Shown here: positions 25,868 to 35,023 of the stretch, piece by piece
Position numbering within the stretch: the stretch's first letter is position 1
How the letters are laid out: every line of letters begins with the position of its first letter
From: Pantoea deleyi
GTDB taxonomy: Bacteria; Pseudomonadota; Gammaproteobacteria; Enterobacterales; Enterobacteriaceae
Direction: 5' to 3'
Assembly: GCF_022647325.1 (NCBI RefSeq)
Contig: NZ_CP071405.1
Location: 1,612,001-1,676,000, forward strand
Length of the DNA: 64,000 nucleotides
Notes under the pieces: generated by a model
What the model saw: only the letters and a program-made list of their open reading frames with translations
What the model was told of the DNA's origin: nothing
The model's database searches: none
Program-made: the position numbers and the translations under genes

Positions 25868-27349
25868 TTATTCTGCTAACACCCAGACGCTGACGCTGCC
25901 TCCGTTGCAGGCAAAGACCGCAGTGCCGTGCTCGTCGGCGGTAATGGTCTCTTCCCGGTTACCCAGATGATCGCGCCAGACCTTGCCGGCAAAGCCTTCG
26001 CCCATTGGCACACTCTTCTCGCCCGCATCGCCGTTCGACATGATGACCACACAGCCCGGCTGCGTTTCGGTGCCGCTGCGGCTGAACGCCACGCAGTTCG
26101 GATGATCAAAATAGTCGGTCTGGACACCCCAGCCATACTGCTGACGGGCGCGGATTAACCCTTCCAGCTCCGGGATCACCGGCATTTCGATTTTGTGCTT
26201 CTCGCCGTCGCCGCCTTCATCTTCATAGGTCGCTCCGAACAGATCCGGATAGAAGATGGTCGGCACGCCCTGTTCGCGCAGCAGAATCAGCGCATAGGCC
26301 AGCGGTTTAAACCAGGCCTCCACCGGCGCTTCCAGTGACTGCAGCGGCTGCGTATCGTGGTTGGCTACGATGGTCACCGCGTGCCACGGATCGGCCACGA
26401 CCAGGGAGTTCGCGAAGATCTGGCTCATGTCGTAGGCGCTGCCGGCCGTAGAGGCCTGATGGAAGTTCATGTGCAGGGGAGCATCAAACAGCATGGTTTT
26501 GCCCTCCACCTGATGCACATACTCCTGCAGTTTTTCGGTTTCAAACGACCAGTATTCCGCCACGATAAACATCGGCTCCTGAGCGGCTTCCTGGATATGG
26601 TCGATCCACTCTTTATAGAACCAGGCGGGAATATGTTTGACTGCATCCAGGCGGAAGCCGGTGCAGGGCACCTGTTCCATCACCCAGCGCGCCCAGTATT
26701 TCAGCTCTTCCCGGACCGCGTTATTCCGGAAATCGATATTGGCACCCATCAGATAGTCGAAGTTGCCCAGCTCGTTATCGACCTGATCGTTCCAGCCTTC
26801 GGCAGTGTAGTCGTTGATGACTTTGAAGACGCCGTTTTCGTCCGGATTTTCGATGTGGTCTACGCCGCTGAAGCATTTGTGATCCCAGACGAATTTCGAA
26901 TACTTTCCTTCACGCGCCGGAAAGGTGAATTTGGTCCAGGCCTCACACTCTACGACCTCGTCATAGATTTCATCACGGTTGTCCGGATTGACGCGGTTGA
27001 CGCTGATCGCCTCTTTCTCATCGGCGCCCATTTTGTGGTTCAGCACCACGTCCAGCAGCACCCCAACGTTATGGCTGCGCAGCGCCTCTGTTGCCGCCAG
27101 TAACTGCTGTTTATCACCATATTTGGTGGCAACGCCGCCTTTCTGATCGAATTCACCCAGGTCAAAAAGGTCATAGGTGTCGTAACCGACAGAATAGCCT
27201 CCTGAATCCCCTTTATAGCTCGGAGGGAGCCACGCCATCGTAATGCCAATTTCACTGAGCCAGGCTGCACGTTCGGCGACTTCAGGCCACAGTTTGCTGC
27301 CATCCGGGTAATACCAATGGAAAAACTGTAATAACGTCGGGTTTTGCAT
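25868..27349 (-). CDS. amyA: Cytoplasmic alpha-amylase AmyA
   Basis: A 493-residue GH13 alpha-amylase hydrolysing internal alpha-1,4 bonds of maltodextrins and glycogen-like polymers. The catalytic triad is in place: Asp235 in [10 protein letters not shown], Glu265 in FIVAEYW, and Asp332 in VANHDTQ. Region I ([10 protein letters not shown]) carries calcium/substrate residues. No signal peptide is present, in line with the E. coli cytosolic enzyme (495 residues). It lies between fliT and yedD as in E. coli. The ribosome site before ATG 27349 reads GGAG. Confidence 0.96.
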   Translation of the reverse strand: MQNPTLLQFFHWYYPDGSKLWPEVAERAAWLSEIGITMAWLPPSYKGDSGGYSVGYDTYDLFDLGEFDQKGGVATKYGDKQQLLAATEALRSHNVGVLLDVVLNHKMGADEKEAISVNRVNPDNRDEIYDEVVECEAWTKFTFPAREGKYSKFVWDHKCFSGVDHIENPDENGVFKVINDYTAEGWNDQVDNELGNFDYLMGANIDFRNNAVREELKYWARWVMEQVPCTGFRLDAVKHIPAWFYKEWIDHIQEAAQEPMFIVAEYWSFETEKLQEYVHQVEGKTMLFDAPLHMNFHQASTAGSAYDMSQIFANSLVVADPWHAVTIVANHDTQPLQSLEAPVEAWFKPLAYALILLREQGVPTIFYPDLFGATYEDEGGDGEKHKIEMPVIPELEGLIRARQQYGWGVQTDYFDHPNCVAFSRSGTETQPGCVVIMSNGDAGEKSVPMGEGFAGKVWRDHLGNREETITADEHGTAVFACNGGSVSVWVLAE

Positions 27350-27449
27350 TTACCACACTCCAGGGGATGATGAAAATTAAGTATGGAGTAAGCGGCAGAA
27401 AAGAGACGCCGCGCAGAAAAATAAATCTGGCGGCGTGAAAAGCAGGGTA

Positions 27450-27815
27450 TCAGGAGAGGGTTTCGCGCGGCACCATGACGACGCCGCCTTGCTTACCATA
27501 GGCCGAGAGGACCGATTTCTGGCGGCTGTTCTGACTTACTAACGAGGCCAGCTCGTCCATCCGCGCCTGCAGCAGGCGTTTCACTTCGCTTTCATTATCC
27601 AGAATGCGGCGCAGCACGGGGCGTAACTGCTCCTGGGCCTGCGGGGAGGGCGAAACCGTCTCTGTCGAGTGCGCTAAATTCTGCACCGCGCTGACATATT
27701 CCGTCTCCCTGTTGATTAATTCATCCCATTCGCCCTGTGCCGCATGACGCAGCATCCCCTGGCTAAGATCGAGTAACTGTTGGTAAGCGGCAAGCAGATG
27801 CGGTGCAGTTGTCAT
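27450..27815 (-). CDS. fliT: Flagellar chaperone FliT
   Basis: A 121-residue helical chaperone for the cap protein FliD that also binds FlhD4C2 and lowers class II expression. The start [22 protein letters not shown] and the central [13 protein letters not shown] segment are typical. Its ATG shares a base with the fliS stop. The final gene of the fliDST operon. Confidence 0.9.
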   Translation of the reverse strand: MTTAPHLLAAYQQLLDLSQGMLRHAAQGEWDELINRETEYVSAVQNLAHSTETVSPSPQAQEQLRPVLRRILDNESEVKRLLQARMDELASLVSQNSRQKSVLSAYGKQGGVVMVPRETLS

Positions 27816-28222
27816 TAAACGGCGTCCTGAACAGAGTTAGGTTGAACCACTTCTTTCCACGCGTCTGCGATGTTGCGGAGAAGGCCTTCGACCTCCTCAA
27901 CCGCAGCAACATCATTGTGCAGGTTGGCCTGCAACAGGCGACGCGTCATGTAGTTGTAAAGATCCAGCAGGTTATCTGCCAGTTCATCCCCACGGCTTTC
28001 AGCCAGACCCTCTTTCAGGCCCGCTTCGATGATATTGATGGCTTTGGAAAGAGATTTGCCTTTGCCTTCAATATTGCCATCCTGCATAAACAGGCGTGCG
28101 CGGATTAACGCGCTCAGCGCGCCGTCGAACAGCATGACAACCAGCTGCTGCTGGCTGGCGCTCATGACGGCGCTTTCGACGCCAATTTTTGCATAGGCCT
28201 GGGTGCCTGTAGCGGTGTACAT
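27815..28222 (-). CDS. fliS: Flagellin chaperone FliS
   Basis: A 135-residue four-helix chaperone that caps the flagellin C-terminus before export. ATG 28222 ([24 protein letters not shown]) aligns with E. coli; the GTG two codons earlier lies too near the GGAG site. The blocks [23 protein letters not shown] and [15 protein letters not shown] are diagnostic. Confidence 0.95.
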   Translation of the reverse strand: MYTATGTQAYAKIGVESAVMSASQQQLVVMLFDGALSALIRARLFMQDGNIEGKGKSLSKAINIIEAGLKEGLAESRGDELADNLLDLYNYMTRRLLQANLHNDVAAVEEVEGLLRNIADAWKEVVQPNSVQDAV

Positions 28223-28230
28223 GGTCACTC

Positions 28231-29646
28231 CTATGATTTGTTAGAGGAACTTGACGTATCGAACTGCTGCGTCAGATAGGTGCTGGTCGAGTTAAGCTTA
28301 CTGATTGCCATATCCAGCTGGGTAAACTGCGTCTTATAACGGGCGATATCCGCATCGATGCGATCGCTGGTGGTGTTATAAAGCGCCGTTAAGTTATTCA
28401 GGGTTTTACTGACACCATCGGTGGCAGACTGAACGATCCCTTTTGATGAGAGCCATTCGGTCAGTTTGGTGTCCATTTTTGCGGTGATGCCGGTTTTGCC
28501 GTCACCCACAATCATCTCTTTCACGCCCGCCGCATCTTTATCCAGGGCGGCACTGAGCTTGGTTGAATCCAGTTTCAGTGAGCCGGTCGTCGGATCGGTG
28601 GTCACGCCAATCTGGCCCAGTGATTTATATTCAGACGAGCTCTGCGCATTGGTCAGCAGGCTTTTCAGCTGGGTCTGAATGGTGCGGAGCGTGCTGTCAC
28701 CGAGCAGCGCACCGTTACTGCTGTCCTGCGAATCGGTGTTGGTGTCGACCTTGGTGTACTTGGTCAGCGTATTAAACTGATCCAGCAGGGTGTTGTAGGC
28801 GTCGACCCAGGTGCTGATCGCGCTGGACGCTTTTGAGGTGTCTTTGGTGATCGTCAGTGTCTGATCGCCCACCGTCTGCGCAGTCAGGTTCAGCGTAATG
28901 CCTTCCAGCGCATCGCTGATCTGGTTGCTGCTGTTCTCGATGGCGATGTTATTCACGGTCAGTTTGGCGTTCTGCGCCGCGACGCTCTGCGTCATCGGAT
29001 TGCTGCTGGCGCTGGCGTCAAAGCCGACAATCCCCTGCAGGGTGCTGTCGCCAGTGACGGCGATGCTTGCTACTGCATTGTCGCTGCCGGTCTTGTTGGC
29101 ACTCATGGAGAGACGGAAGCTGCCATCCGAGACCTTGATAATCGTGGCGGTCACGCCAGCGTTAGCACCGTTGATCGCATCGCGCATGCCGGTCAGCGAC
29201 GTCTGGTCGTTACTCAGCGTGACGCTTTTGCTGGTGCCATCTTTCAGGGTGATAGCGATGCTGCGGCTGCTCACGGAGCTGTCGCCCAGTGCAGCGGTGT
29301 TGCTGCTCTGCACTGCCGAGGTCAGCACCTGCGCCTGCGCCAGCTGCGTCACGTTAATCGAATATTTACCCGCTACGGTGCTGCCAGAGGTCGTGGCGCT
29401 GAACGCGCTTGAGCTGCTGGTCGCGGTGGTGGCGGTAAACAGATCGGCACTGTTCAGCTTGCTGTTGGCGGTCTGAAAGGTAGTCAGTGCGCTTTTCAGC
29501 GTGGAGTAAGCACTGAGCTTGGCGGTGTAAGCCGACTGCTGTGTTGAGATAGGTTTCAGCGCCGCTTTTTCCGCGGTTTGCAGACTGTCCAGCATCGTAC
29601 TGAGCGGCAGGCCGGAACCGACCCCGAGATTACTAATACTAGCCAT
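28231..29646 (-). CDS. fliD: Flagellar filament cap protein FliD
   Basis: A 471-residue (E. coli 468) cap that folds incoming flagellin at the filament tip. N-terminal MASISNLGVGSGLPLSTMLDSLQ and C-terminal coiled-coil TSDRIDADIARYKTQFTQLDMAISKLNSTSTYL are the conserved D0/D1 parts. The centre is Ser/Thr-rich and variable. It leads the fliDST operon from a consensus sigma-28 promoter and is divergent from fliC. Confidence 0.96.
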   Translation of the reverse strand: MASISNLGVGSGLPLSTMLDSLQTAEKAALKPISTQQSAYTAKLSAYSTLKSALTTFQTANSKLNSADLFTATTATSSSSAFSATTSGSTVAGKYSINVTQLAQAQVLTSAVQSSNTAALGDSSVSSRSIAITLKDGTSKSVTLSNDQTSLTGMRDAINGANAGVTATIIKVSDGSFRLSMSANKTGSDNAVASIAVTGDSTLQGIVGFDASASSNPMTQSVAAQNAKLTVNNIAIENSSNQISDALEGITLNLTAQTVGDQTLTITKDTSKASSAISTWVDAYNTLLDQFNTLTKYTKVDTNTDSQDSSNGALLGDSTLRTIQTQLKSLLTNAQSSSEYKSLGQIGVTTDPTTGSLKLDSTKLSAALDKDAAGVKEMIVGDGKTGITAKMDTKLTEWLSSKGIVQSATDGVSKTLNNLTALYNTTSDRIDADIARYKTQFTQLDMAISKLNSTSTYLTQQFDTSSSSNKS

Positions 29647-29688
29647 GTTTATTCCTTTATAAGGTCGACAGGGAAATTGATACCGGGG

Positions 29689-29715
29689 TTATCGGCCTTG
29701 ATTAAGGAAAGTTTA
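29689..29715 (-). promoter_or_regulatory. Sigma-28 promoter of fliD
   Basis: On the minus strand TAAA (29715-29712), exactly 15 bp, then GCCGATAA (29696-29689): a perfect match to the FliA consensus TAAA-N15-GCCGATAA, about 43 bp before the fliD start. Confidence 0.93.
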
Positions 29716-29878
29716 AGGTTATTTGCCTTAGGGTAATGGGATAAATAAGCACTATAGAGAAGGGCAATTCAGCGGCTAGAAAATTAATGAATTAAGTCTA
29801 AAGAAGTGGGAACCGGTGGCGATAACTTACAACGTGACAGGCAGAAGCAGAAAAGTTCGCCTGGTACTAAAAAAATTC

Positions 29879-29905
29879 TAAAGGTTGTTTGACGGCAGAC
29901 GATAA
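29879..29905 (+). promoter_or_regulatory. Sigma-28 promoter of fliC
   Basis: TAAA (29879-29882), 15 bp, then GACGATAA (29898-29905): one mismatch from the FliA consensus. It lies about 77 bp before the fliC start, giving a leader of about 70 nt. Confidence 0.9.
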
Positions 29906-29982
29906 CAACTTTGACGGCGCTGAAGCCGGCGGGTTGAAGCCCACACCTTAACCGAAAGACTTGATTAACAGGAAAATTTATC

Positions 29983-31188
29983 ATGGCCCAAGTCATTAAT
30001 ACCAACAGCCTCTCGCTGATCACTCAGAACAACATCAACAAGAACCAGTCAGCTCTGTCTACCTCTATGGAGCGTCTGTCTTCTGGCTTACGTATCAACA
30101 GCGCGAAAGATGACGCTGCGGGTCAGGCGATTGCCAACCGTTTCACCTCTAACATCAAGGGTCTGACTCAGGCTGCCCGTAACGCCAACGACGGTATCTC
30201 TGCTGCGCAGACCACTGAAGGCGCACTGTCAGAAATCAACAACAACTTACAGCGTATTCGTGAGCTGACTGTACAGGCGTCAAGCGGTACTAACTCAGAA
30301 TCTGACAAATCTTCAATCCAGGACGAAATCAAATCACGTCTGGACGAGATTGACCGCGTATCAGGTCAGACTCAGTTCAACGGCGTGAACGTGCTGGCTA
30401 AAGACGGCAAAATGAACATCCAGGTTGGCGCTAACGATGGCGAAACCATCACTATCGACCTGAAGAAAATCGACTCCAAGACCCTGGGTCTGGACAGCTT
30501 CAACGTCAACGGCCCGGCGGGTACCCCGACTGCAGCTGGCGCAACTGAATTCAAAGCAGCATACGGTTCTACTACCAACGTAACCGGTGCAACTGTTGCT
30601 GAATCAACTGCTGATGCACTGTCTACCCGTCTGGGTGTGGCTGCCTCTGGTGTTGCTGTTGACTCCGGTAGCGTCTACAAAGATGACAATGGCAAAATGT
30701 TTGCTAAAGTCACCGTTACTTCAGGCAGCGATGCTGAAACTAACAACCTGAAAGCGAACGGCTTCGACATCGCCAGCGGCGCTGCAAATGCTAAAACCTT
30801 CTTCGTTGCTGTAGATCCACAGTCAGCAGATACTGCGACCACTGCCGGTACCGCAGCGTTCAAACTGGACACCTCTAACATGAGCCTGTCTAGCCTGACT
30901 ACTGGTGCTTCATCAAGCCCACTGGCTAAACTGGACGAAGCGATTGCAAGCGTGGATAAGTTCCGTTCTTCACTGGGTGCGATTCAGAACCGTCTGAACT
31001 CAGCCGTGACTAACCTGAGCAACACCACGACTAACCTGTCAGCTGCACAGTCTCGTATCCAGGATGCTGACTACGCAACTGAAGTTTCAAACATGTCTAA
31101 AGCGCAGATCGTACAGCAGGCTGGTAACTCTGTGTTGGCAAAAGCTAACCAGGTTCCACAGCAGGTTCTGTCTCTGCTGCAGGGCTAA
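29983..31188 (+). CDS. fliC: Flagellin FliC
   Basis: A 401-residue filament subunit. The N-terminal D0/D1 region ([38 protein letters not shown]; the TLR5-type [11 protein letters not shown] block) and the C-terminal D0 ([29 protein letters not shown], ending SLLQG) are conserved. The middle (about 175-310) is variable, rich in Ala, Ser, Thr and Gly, surface-exposed, and likely to be glycosylated by the downstream enzymes. It is shorter than E. coli K-12 flagellin (498), so the outer domains are reduced. Codon choice is strongly biased, as expected for high expression. Confidence 0.97.
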   Translation: MAQVINTNSLSLITQNNINKNQSALSTSMERLSSGLRINSAKDDAAGQAIANRFTSNIKGLTQAARNANDGISAAQTTEGALSEINNNLQRIRELTVQASSGTNSESDKSSIQDEIKSRLDEIDRVSGQTQFNGVNVLAKDGKMNIQVGANDGETITIDLKKIDSKTLGLDSFNVNGPAGTPTAAGATEFKAAYGSTTNVTGATVAESTADALSTRLGVAASGVAVDSGSVYKDDNGKMFAKVTVTSGSDAETNNLKANGFDIASGAANAKTFFVAVDPQSADTATTAGTAAFKLDTSNMSLSSLTTGASSSPLAKLDEAIASVDKFRSSLGAIQNRLNSAVTNLSNTTTNLSAAQSRIQDADYATEVSNMSKAQIVQQAGNSVLAKANQVPQQVLSLLQG

Positions 31189-31212
31189 TCGACTCCTTCG
31201 GGAATCAACGCG

Positions 31213-31241
31213 AAAAAACCCCGCTTCGGCGGGGTTTTTTT
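31213..31241 (+). terminator. Terminator after fliC
   Basis: AAAAAACCCCGC, a TTCG loop and GCGGGGTTTTTTT form a strong hairpin with a T run, 25 bp past the fliC stop. Confidence 0.93.
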
Positions 31242-31399
31242 ATGTCTGAACAAAATGCGTCCGCAGCCGTTCTGCCAGATTAGGCCCTGTTTGCTGTTTT
31301 ACTTCTCCGATTGAACACACACCCAGCGTTTATGCTGAAGCAAAATGTGTGCTGCTCTCAGTCTGTCAGGACTAAGAGGAGTCAGCGAGAGAGAGTAAA

Positions 31400-34300
31400 A
31401 TGCATCAACACGAGCTTGTCAGCATCATCATAACCGCACGCGCATCCATCTGGTTTAGCCAGGCGCTCGATAGCGCGCTGAAACAGGATTACCCGCACAT
31501 TGAAATCATTGTAGCGGATACCAGCGACAGCCAGTTTATTCATAAAAAACTGCAGGATTACCTTCCACAGCACGGTCATCGCCTTCATTATTTAAAGGTC
31601 GATGAGCAGGCGGTGCCGGTTTATGAGGCTGCCGTGAGCGTGGCGAAGGGCACCTATATTAAGTTCCTGTCAGATGCCGATCTGCTGAAACCCGCCTGCG
31701 TCTCTACCCTGGTCTCCGGTCTGAGTGCTTTTCCTCAGTGTCGCGTGGCGATCTCCAGCCGTGAACGCGTCGGTCCACAGGGGGAGTTACTGCCCGCACT
31801 TATCTCGACCGCTCCGCTGACCAGCGAAAACAGCATTATTCATGGTCAGGATCTGCTGCGTAATCAGACGCAGAAAGCGTTCAGCCTGCCGGGAGAGCTG
31901 ACCGCCGCGCTGTTTTACCGCGACGATCTGGCTCAGAGCCTGATTGACGAGTCGTTACTCACCACCGGTGATTCCGCCTTGCAGGCGATTCCGGCGCTGG
32001 TTATCTTTCACCGCCTGCTCAGTCATACTCATCTTCTCTGGTTTGCTGCGCCCCTGTGCAGCGTGCGCGCTTCAGACGTCGAGCGTCAGCCTCATCAGTG
32101 TGAAAGTGATGAAATTTTCAGGATCGGGCGTGACGTGTTATACGAAAAGATTCGTCAGGCGAGCGGGTCCGGTGAGGCTGAACCTGCATTACATCTGGCT
32201 CGGGTGGCTCACCTCGATCAGCCTGACACCTTCATCATTAAAAATCTCTCTGAAGAACAGCAGAAGAATTTCACCTTAGATATCCTGGCGTCGTGGCGAC
32301 ATTCGCGCACCCTGAATCCTCTGCAGCAAAACATGTTAGAGGATATCGCCGCGGCAAACACACAGCCCGTCAGCGTAGCCTTCTTCATTACCGTCACCGA
32401 AGAAACGGTTGCGAATCTTGAGCCACTACTCACCTTCATCAGCCAGATCGCGATAGCTGGCCTGCGGTTTGAGCCGGTCCTGATTACGATAGGGGTCTCT
32501 CTTGACACGCGGACTGAATGCCACTCCGCCACAGAGCAAAACCGGATCGATGTCATCAATCAGCTCATCCAGACGCGGCAGGATAACTGGATCCTGTTTA
32601 TGGATGCCAGCTGCACCCTGCATGCGTCCGGTTTGATCGCCTTAAGTTCGATGCTGCTCGTTCAGAACGGCTGGTTAGCAATCTACGCGGATGAGTTTTT
32701 CTATATTGATAATGCGCCGATAGGGGCAGCCTTCCGGCCAGATTTTAATCTCGATTTACTGCTGAGTTCGCCCAAAACCATGGCGCAGCACTGGCTATTC
32801 CGCCGGGAGTTACTTCTGGCGGCAGACGGTCTGGATGCCAGCTATCCTTCATCCGCTGAATTTGATCTCATCGTTAAGCTCATCGAATCGCAGGGATTTG
32901 AGGGGATCGCTCATCTGGCAGAGCCGTTGTTAACCGGCTATCTGAAAAGCAGAGATATCCTTGAAGATGTGGCGATCATTGAGCGCCATTTGCATAACCG
33001 CGGCTATCCCGAGGGGAGAGCGGCACTGGATAAATTTTTCAATTACCGGTTGCGCTATAACCATCCCGACAAGCCGGTGGTGTCAATCGTCATTCTGGCT
33101 AACTGGCATCTCGCCTCGCTGATCAGCTGCGTCACCACGCTGCTGGAAAAAACCACCTGGCACCATTACGAATTGATCCTTGTCTGCGACAACCAGCGCA
33201 CACCAGAGCGGGATAAATGGTTATCGGATATCGCCAGCGTGGATCCCGCACGTATCAAAACAGTGAGCTACGACGGCGCGTTCAGTCACGGGGCGATGGC
33301 GAATCTGGCCGCTGAACAGGCCATTGGTGAATATCTCGTTTTCATGCATTGCGAAATGGCCATCACGGACGGTGAGTGGCTTGATAACCTGCTTAATCAT
33401 GGGCTGCGGCCTGAGGTCTTTGCCGTTGGCGCGAAGCACCTCTCGTCTGAGAACAAAATCCGGCATGCAGGATATATCCTGGGCGTCAATGGCGCCGTCG
33501 GAGAAGTCTTCCGTGGCAATGACGATCAGGACGCGAATTACCTGGGGCGGATGAATGTCGATCAGAACTACAGCGCCGTATCCGGCGATCTGGTGCTGAT
33601 GCGTAAAGCGGTATTCGAGGCGCTGGGCGGATTTGATCGGGAGCAGCGGTTATATGCTGATGTGGACCTTTGCCTGAAAGCGCGTGAGCATGGTTATCTG
33701 ACGGTCTGGACACCCTATGCCCGACTGCACCGGCCTGCCGCGCGCACCAGCCCCTTCCCGGATGAAACCGCGCAGGCGTCCAGTAAGCTGAAGCAACTGG
33801 AAGAGGACAGGCTCTATTCCAGATGGATGCCGGTTATCGCCCGGGATCCGGCCTATAACGCCAATCTCTCGCTGAGAAGCCGTCACTTTGAATTAAGAAA
33901 TGATGAAGTTAACTGGCTGCCGGTCAGAGCTGAAAATCTGCCGACATTCCTGGCTCATAACGCCGATATTTATGGCTGCGGCCACTACCGCATTACCCAG
34001 CCCCTTCAGGCGATGGTCGCGGAAGGGGTGGCGCAGGGTAAAAGCGGCATGACACTGCTGACGTTAAGTGAAATGGGGCAATTCCAGCCAGACAGTCTGA
34101 TCATTCAGCGTCGCTATTCACCGGCTTTCCATAACTGGATGGAACGCGTCAGTAAGCTTCACAACGTATTCAAAGTGTTCGAGCTGGACGACTACATCAT
34201 CAACCTGCCCATGAAGCACTATGGCCGGCAGGCTTATAAGCAGGAAACGGCAAAGTTAATCCGTAAGAGCCTGAGCTATTTTGATCGTTTTGTGGTTTCT

Positions 34301-34921
34301 ACCGGGCCGCTGGCCGACGCGATGAGCAGTATGCATCCGGACATTGTGGTGATTAAAAACCGGCTTCCTGTTGAGGCCTGGGGGGCGCTCCACTCCCTGC
34401 GTAACCAGGGACAGAAGCCCCGGATAGGCTGGGCAGGCGGGGTGAGCCATCGTGGCGACCTTGAAATGATTTTCGACATCGTTCGCGAATTTTCGAATCA
34501 GGTGGAATGGGTCTTTATGGGCATGTGTCCGGATAAACTCCGGCCTTACGTGCAGGAGATACACAGTGGCGTGGACCTGAGCCTCTATCCTGCCGCGCTC
34601 GCATCGCTGAATCTTGATCTGGCGCTGGCTCCGGTTGAAGACAACAGCTTTAACGCCTGCAAAAGTAATCTGCGACTGCTGGAGTATGGTGCGTGCGGCG
34701 TGCCCGTGATTTGCAGTAATGTGGCCTGTTACCGGCAGGATGATCTGCCGGTCACGCGCGTGAATAACCGCTTTATCGAGTGGCGCGACGCTATCCGGAT
34801 GCACCTTGCCGACCCGGAAGCCAGTGCAAAAATGGGGCTGGAATTACAGGCCAGCATACGACGCAACTGGATGCTGACCGGCGAGAGCCTGCGTGAATGG
34901 GCAAAAGCCTGGCAGCCCTGA
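31400..34921 (+). CDS. Multidomain glycosyltransferase 1 (probable flagellin glycosylation)
   Basis: A 1173-residue cytosolic protein with several transferase modules. Residues 1-230 form a GT2/GT-A domain with the metal motif SDAD at 91-94. Residues about 320-540 are a second, degenerate GT-A-like unit with FMDAS. Residues about 557-800 are a further GT2 domain with a VSGDLVLMRKAVFEALGGFDRE block. Residues about 850-1173 form a GT4-like GT-B domain (GYGCGHYRITQPL-type start, IGWAGG, and the donor-site LLEYGACGVPVICSN). It follows fliC and its terminator, where flagellin glycosylation islands occur in enterobacteria, so it likely builds a glycan on flagellin. Sugar and linkage cannot be read from sequence. 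The nearby ribosome site is weak. Confidence 0.85.
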   Translation: MHQHELVSIIITARASIWFSQALDSALKQDYPHIEIIVADTSDSQFIHKKLQDYLPQHGHRLHYLKVDEQAVPVYEAAVSVAKGTYIKFLSDADLLKPACVSTLVSGLSAFPQCRVAISSRERVGPQGELLPALISTAPLTSENSIIHGQDLLRNQTQKAFSLPGELTAALFYRDDLAQSLIDESLLTTGDSALQAIPALVIFHRLLSHTHLLWFAAPLCSVRASDVERQPHQCESDEIFRIGRDVLYEKIRQASGSGEAEPALHLARVAHLDQPDTFIIKNLSEEQQKNFTLDILASWRHSRTLNPLQQNMLEDIAAANTQPVSVAFFITVTEETVANLEPLLTFISQIAIAGLRFEPVLITIGVSLDTRTECHSATEQNRIDVINQLIQTRQDNWILFMDASCTLHASGLIALSSMLLVQNGWLAIYADEFFYIDNAPIGAAFRPDFNLDLLLSSPKTMAQHWLFRRELLLAADGLDASYPSSAEFDLIVKLIESQGFEGIAHLAEPLLTGYLKSRDILEDVAIIERHLHNRGYPEGRAALDKFFNYRLRYNHPDKPVVSIVILANWHLASLISCVTTLLEKTTWHHYELILVCDNQRTPERDKWLSDIASVDPARIKTVSYDGAFSHGAMANLAAEQAIGEYLVFMHCEMAITDGEWLDNLLNHGLRPEVFAVGAKHLSSENKIRHAGYILGVNGAVGEVFRGNDDQDANYLGRMNVDQNYSAVSGDLVLMRKAVFEALGGFDREQRLYADVDLCLKAREHGYLTVWTPYARLHRPAARTSPFPDETAQASSKLKQLEEDRLYSRWMPVIARDPAYNANLSLRSRHFELRNDEVNWLPVRAENLPTFLAHNADIYGCGHYRITQPLQAMVAEGVAQGKSGMTLLTLSEMGQFQPDSLIIQRRYSPAFHNWMERVSKLHNVFKVFELDDYIINLPMKHYGRQAYKQETAKLIRKSLSYFDRFVVSTGPLADAMSSMHPDIVVIKNRLPVEAWGALHSLRNQGQKPRIGWAGGVSHRGDLEMIFDIVREFSNQVEWVFMGMCPDKLRPYVQEIHSGVDLSLYPAALASLNLDLALAPVEDNSFNACKSNLRLLEYGACGVPVICSNVACYRQDDLPVTRVNNRFIEWRDAIRMHLADPEASAKMGLELQASIRRNWMLTGESLREWAKAWQP

Positions 34922-34939
34922 TTGACCCGGAACGTCCGG

Positions 34940-34966
34940 GGCTCTCTGTTTTGACGCCAGAGAGCC
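34940..34966 (+). other. Intergenic hairpin between the two glycosyltransferase genes
   Basis: GGCTCTCTG (34940-34948) pairs with CAGAGAGCC (34958-34966) as a 9-bp stem with a 9-nt loop and no T run after it. It may be a processing or partial attenuation hairpin in the 102-bp gap. Confidence 0.55.
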
Positions 34967-35023
34967 TGAAACAACCTAGACGCAGTTTTCAGTCGCGCTA
35001 TTAACGCCGCGGCAGGAGTGGTG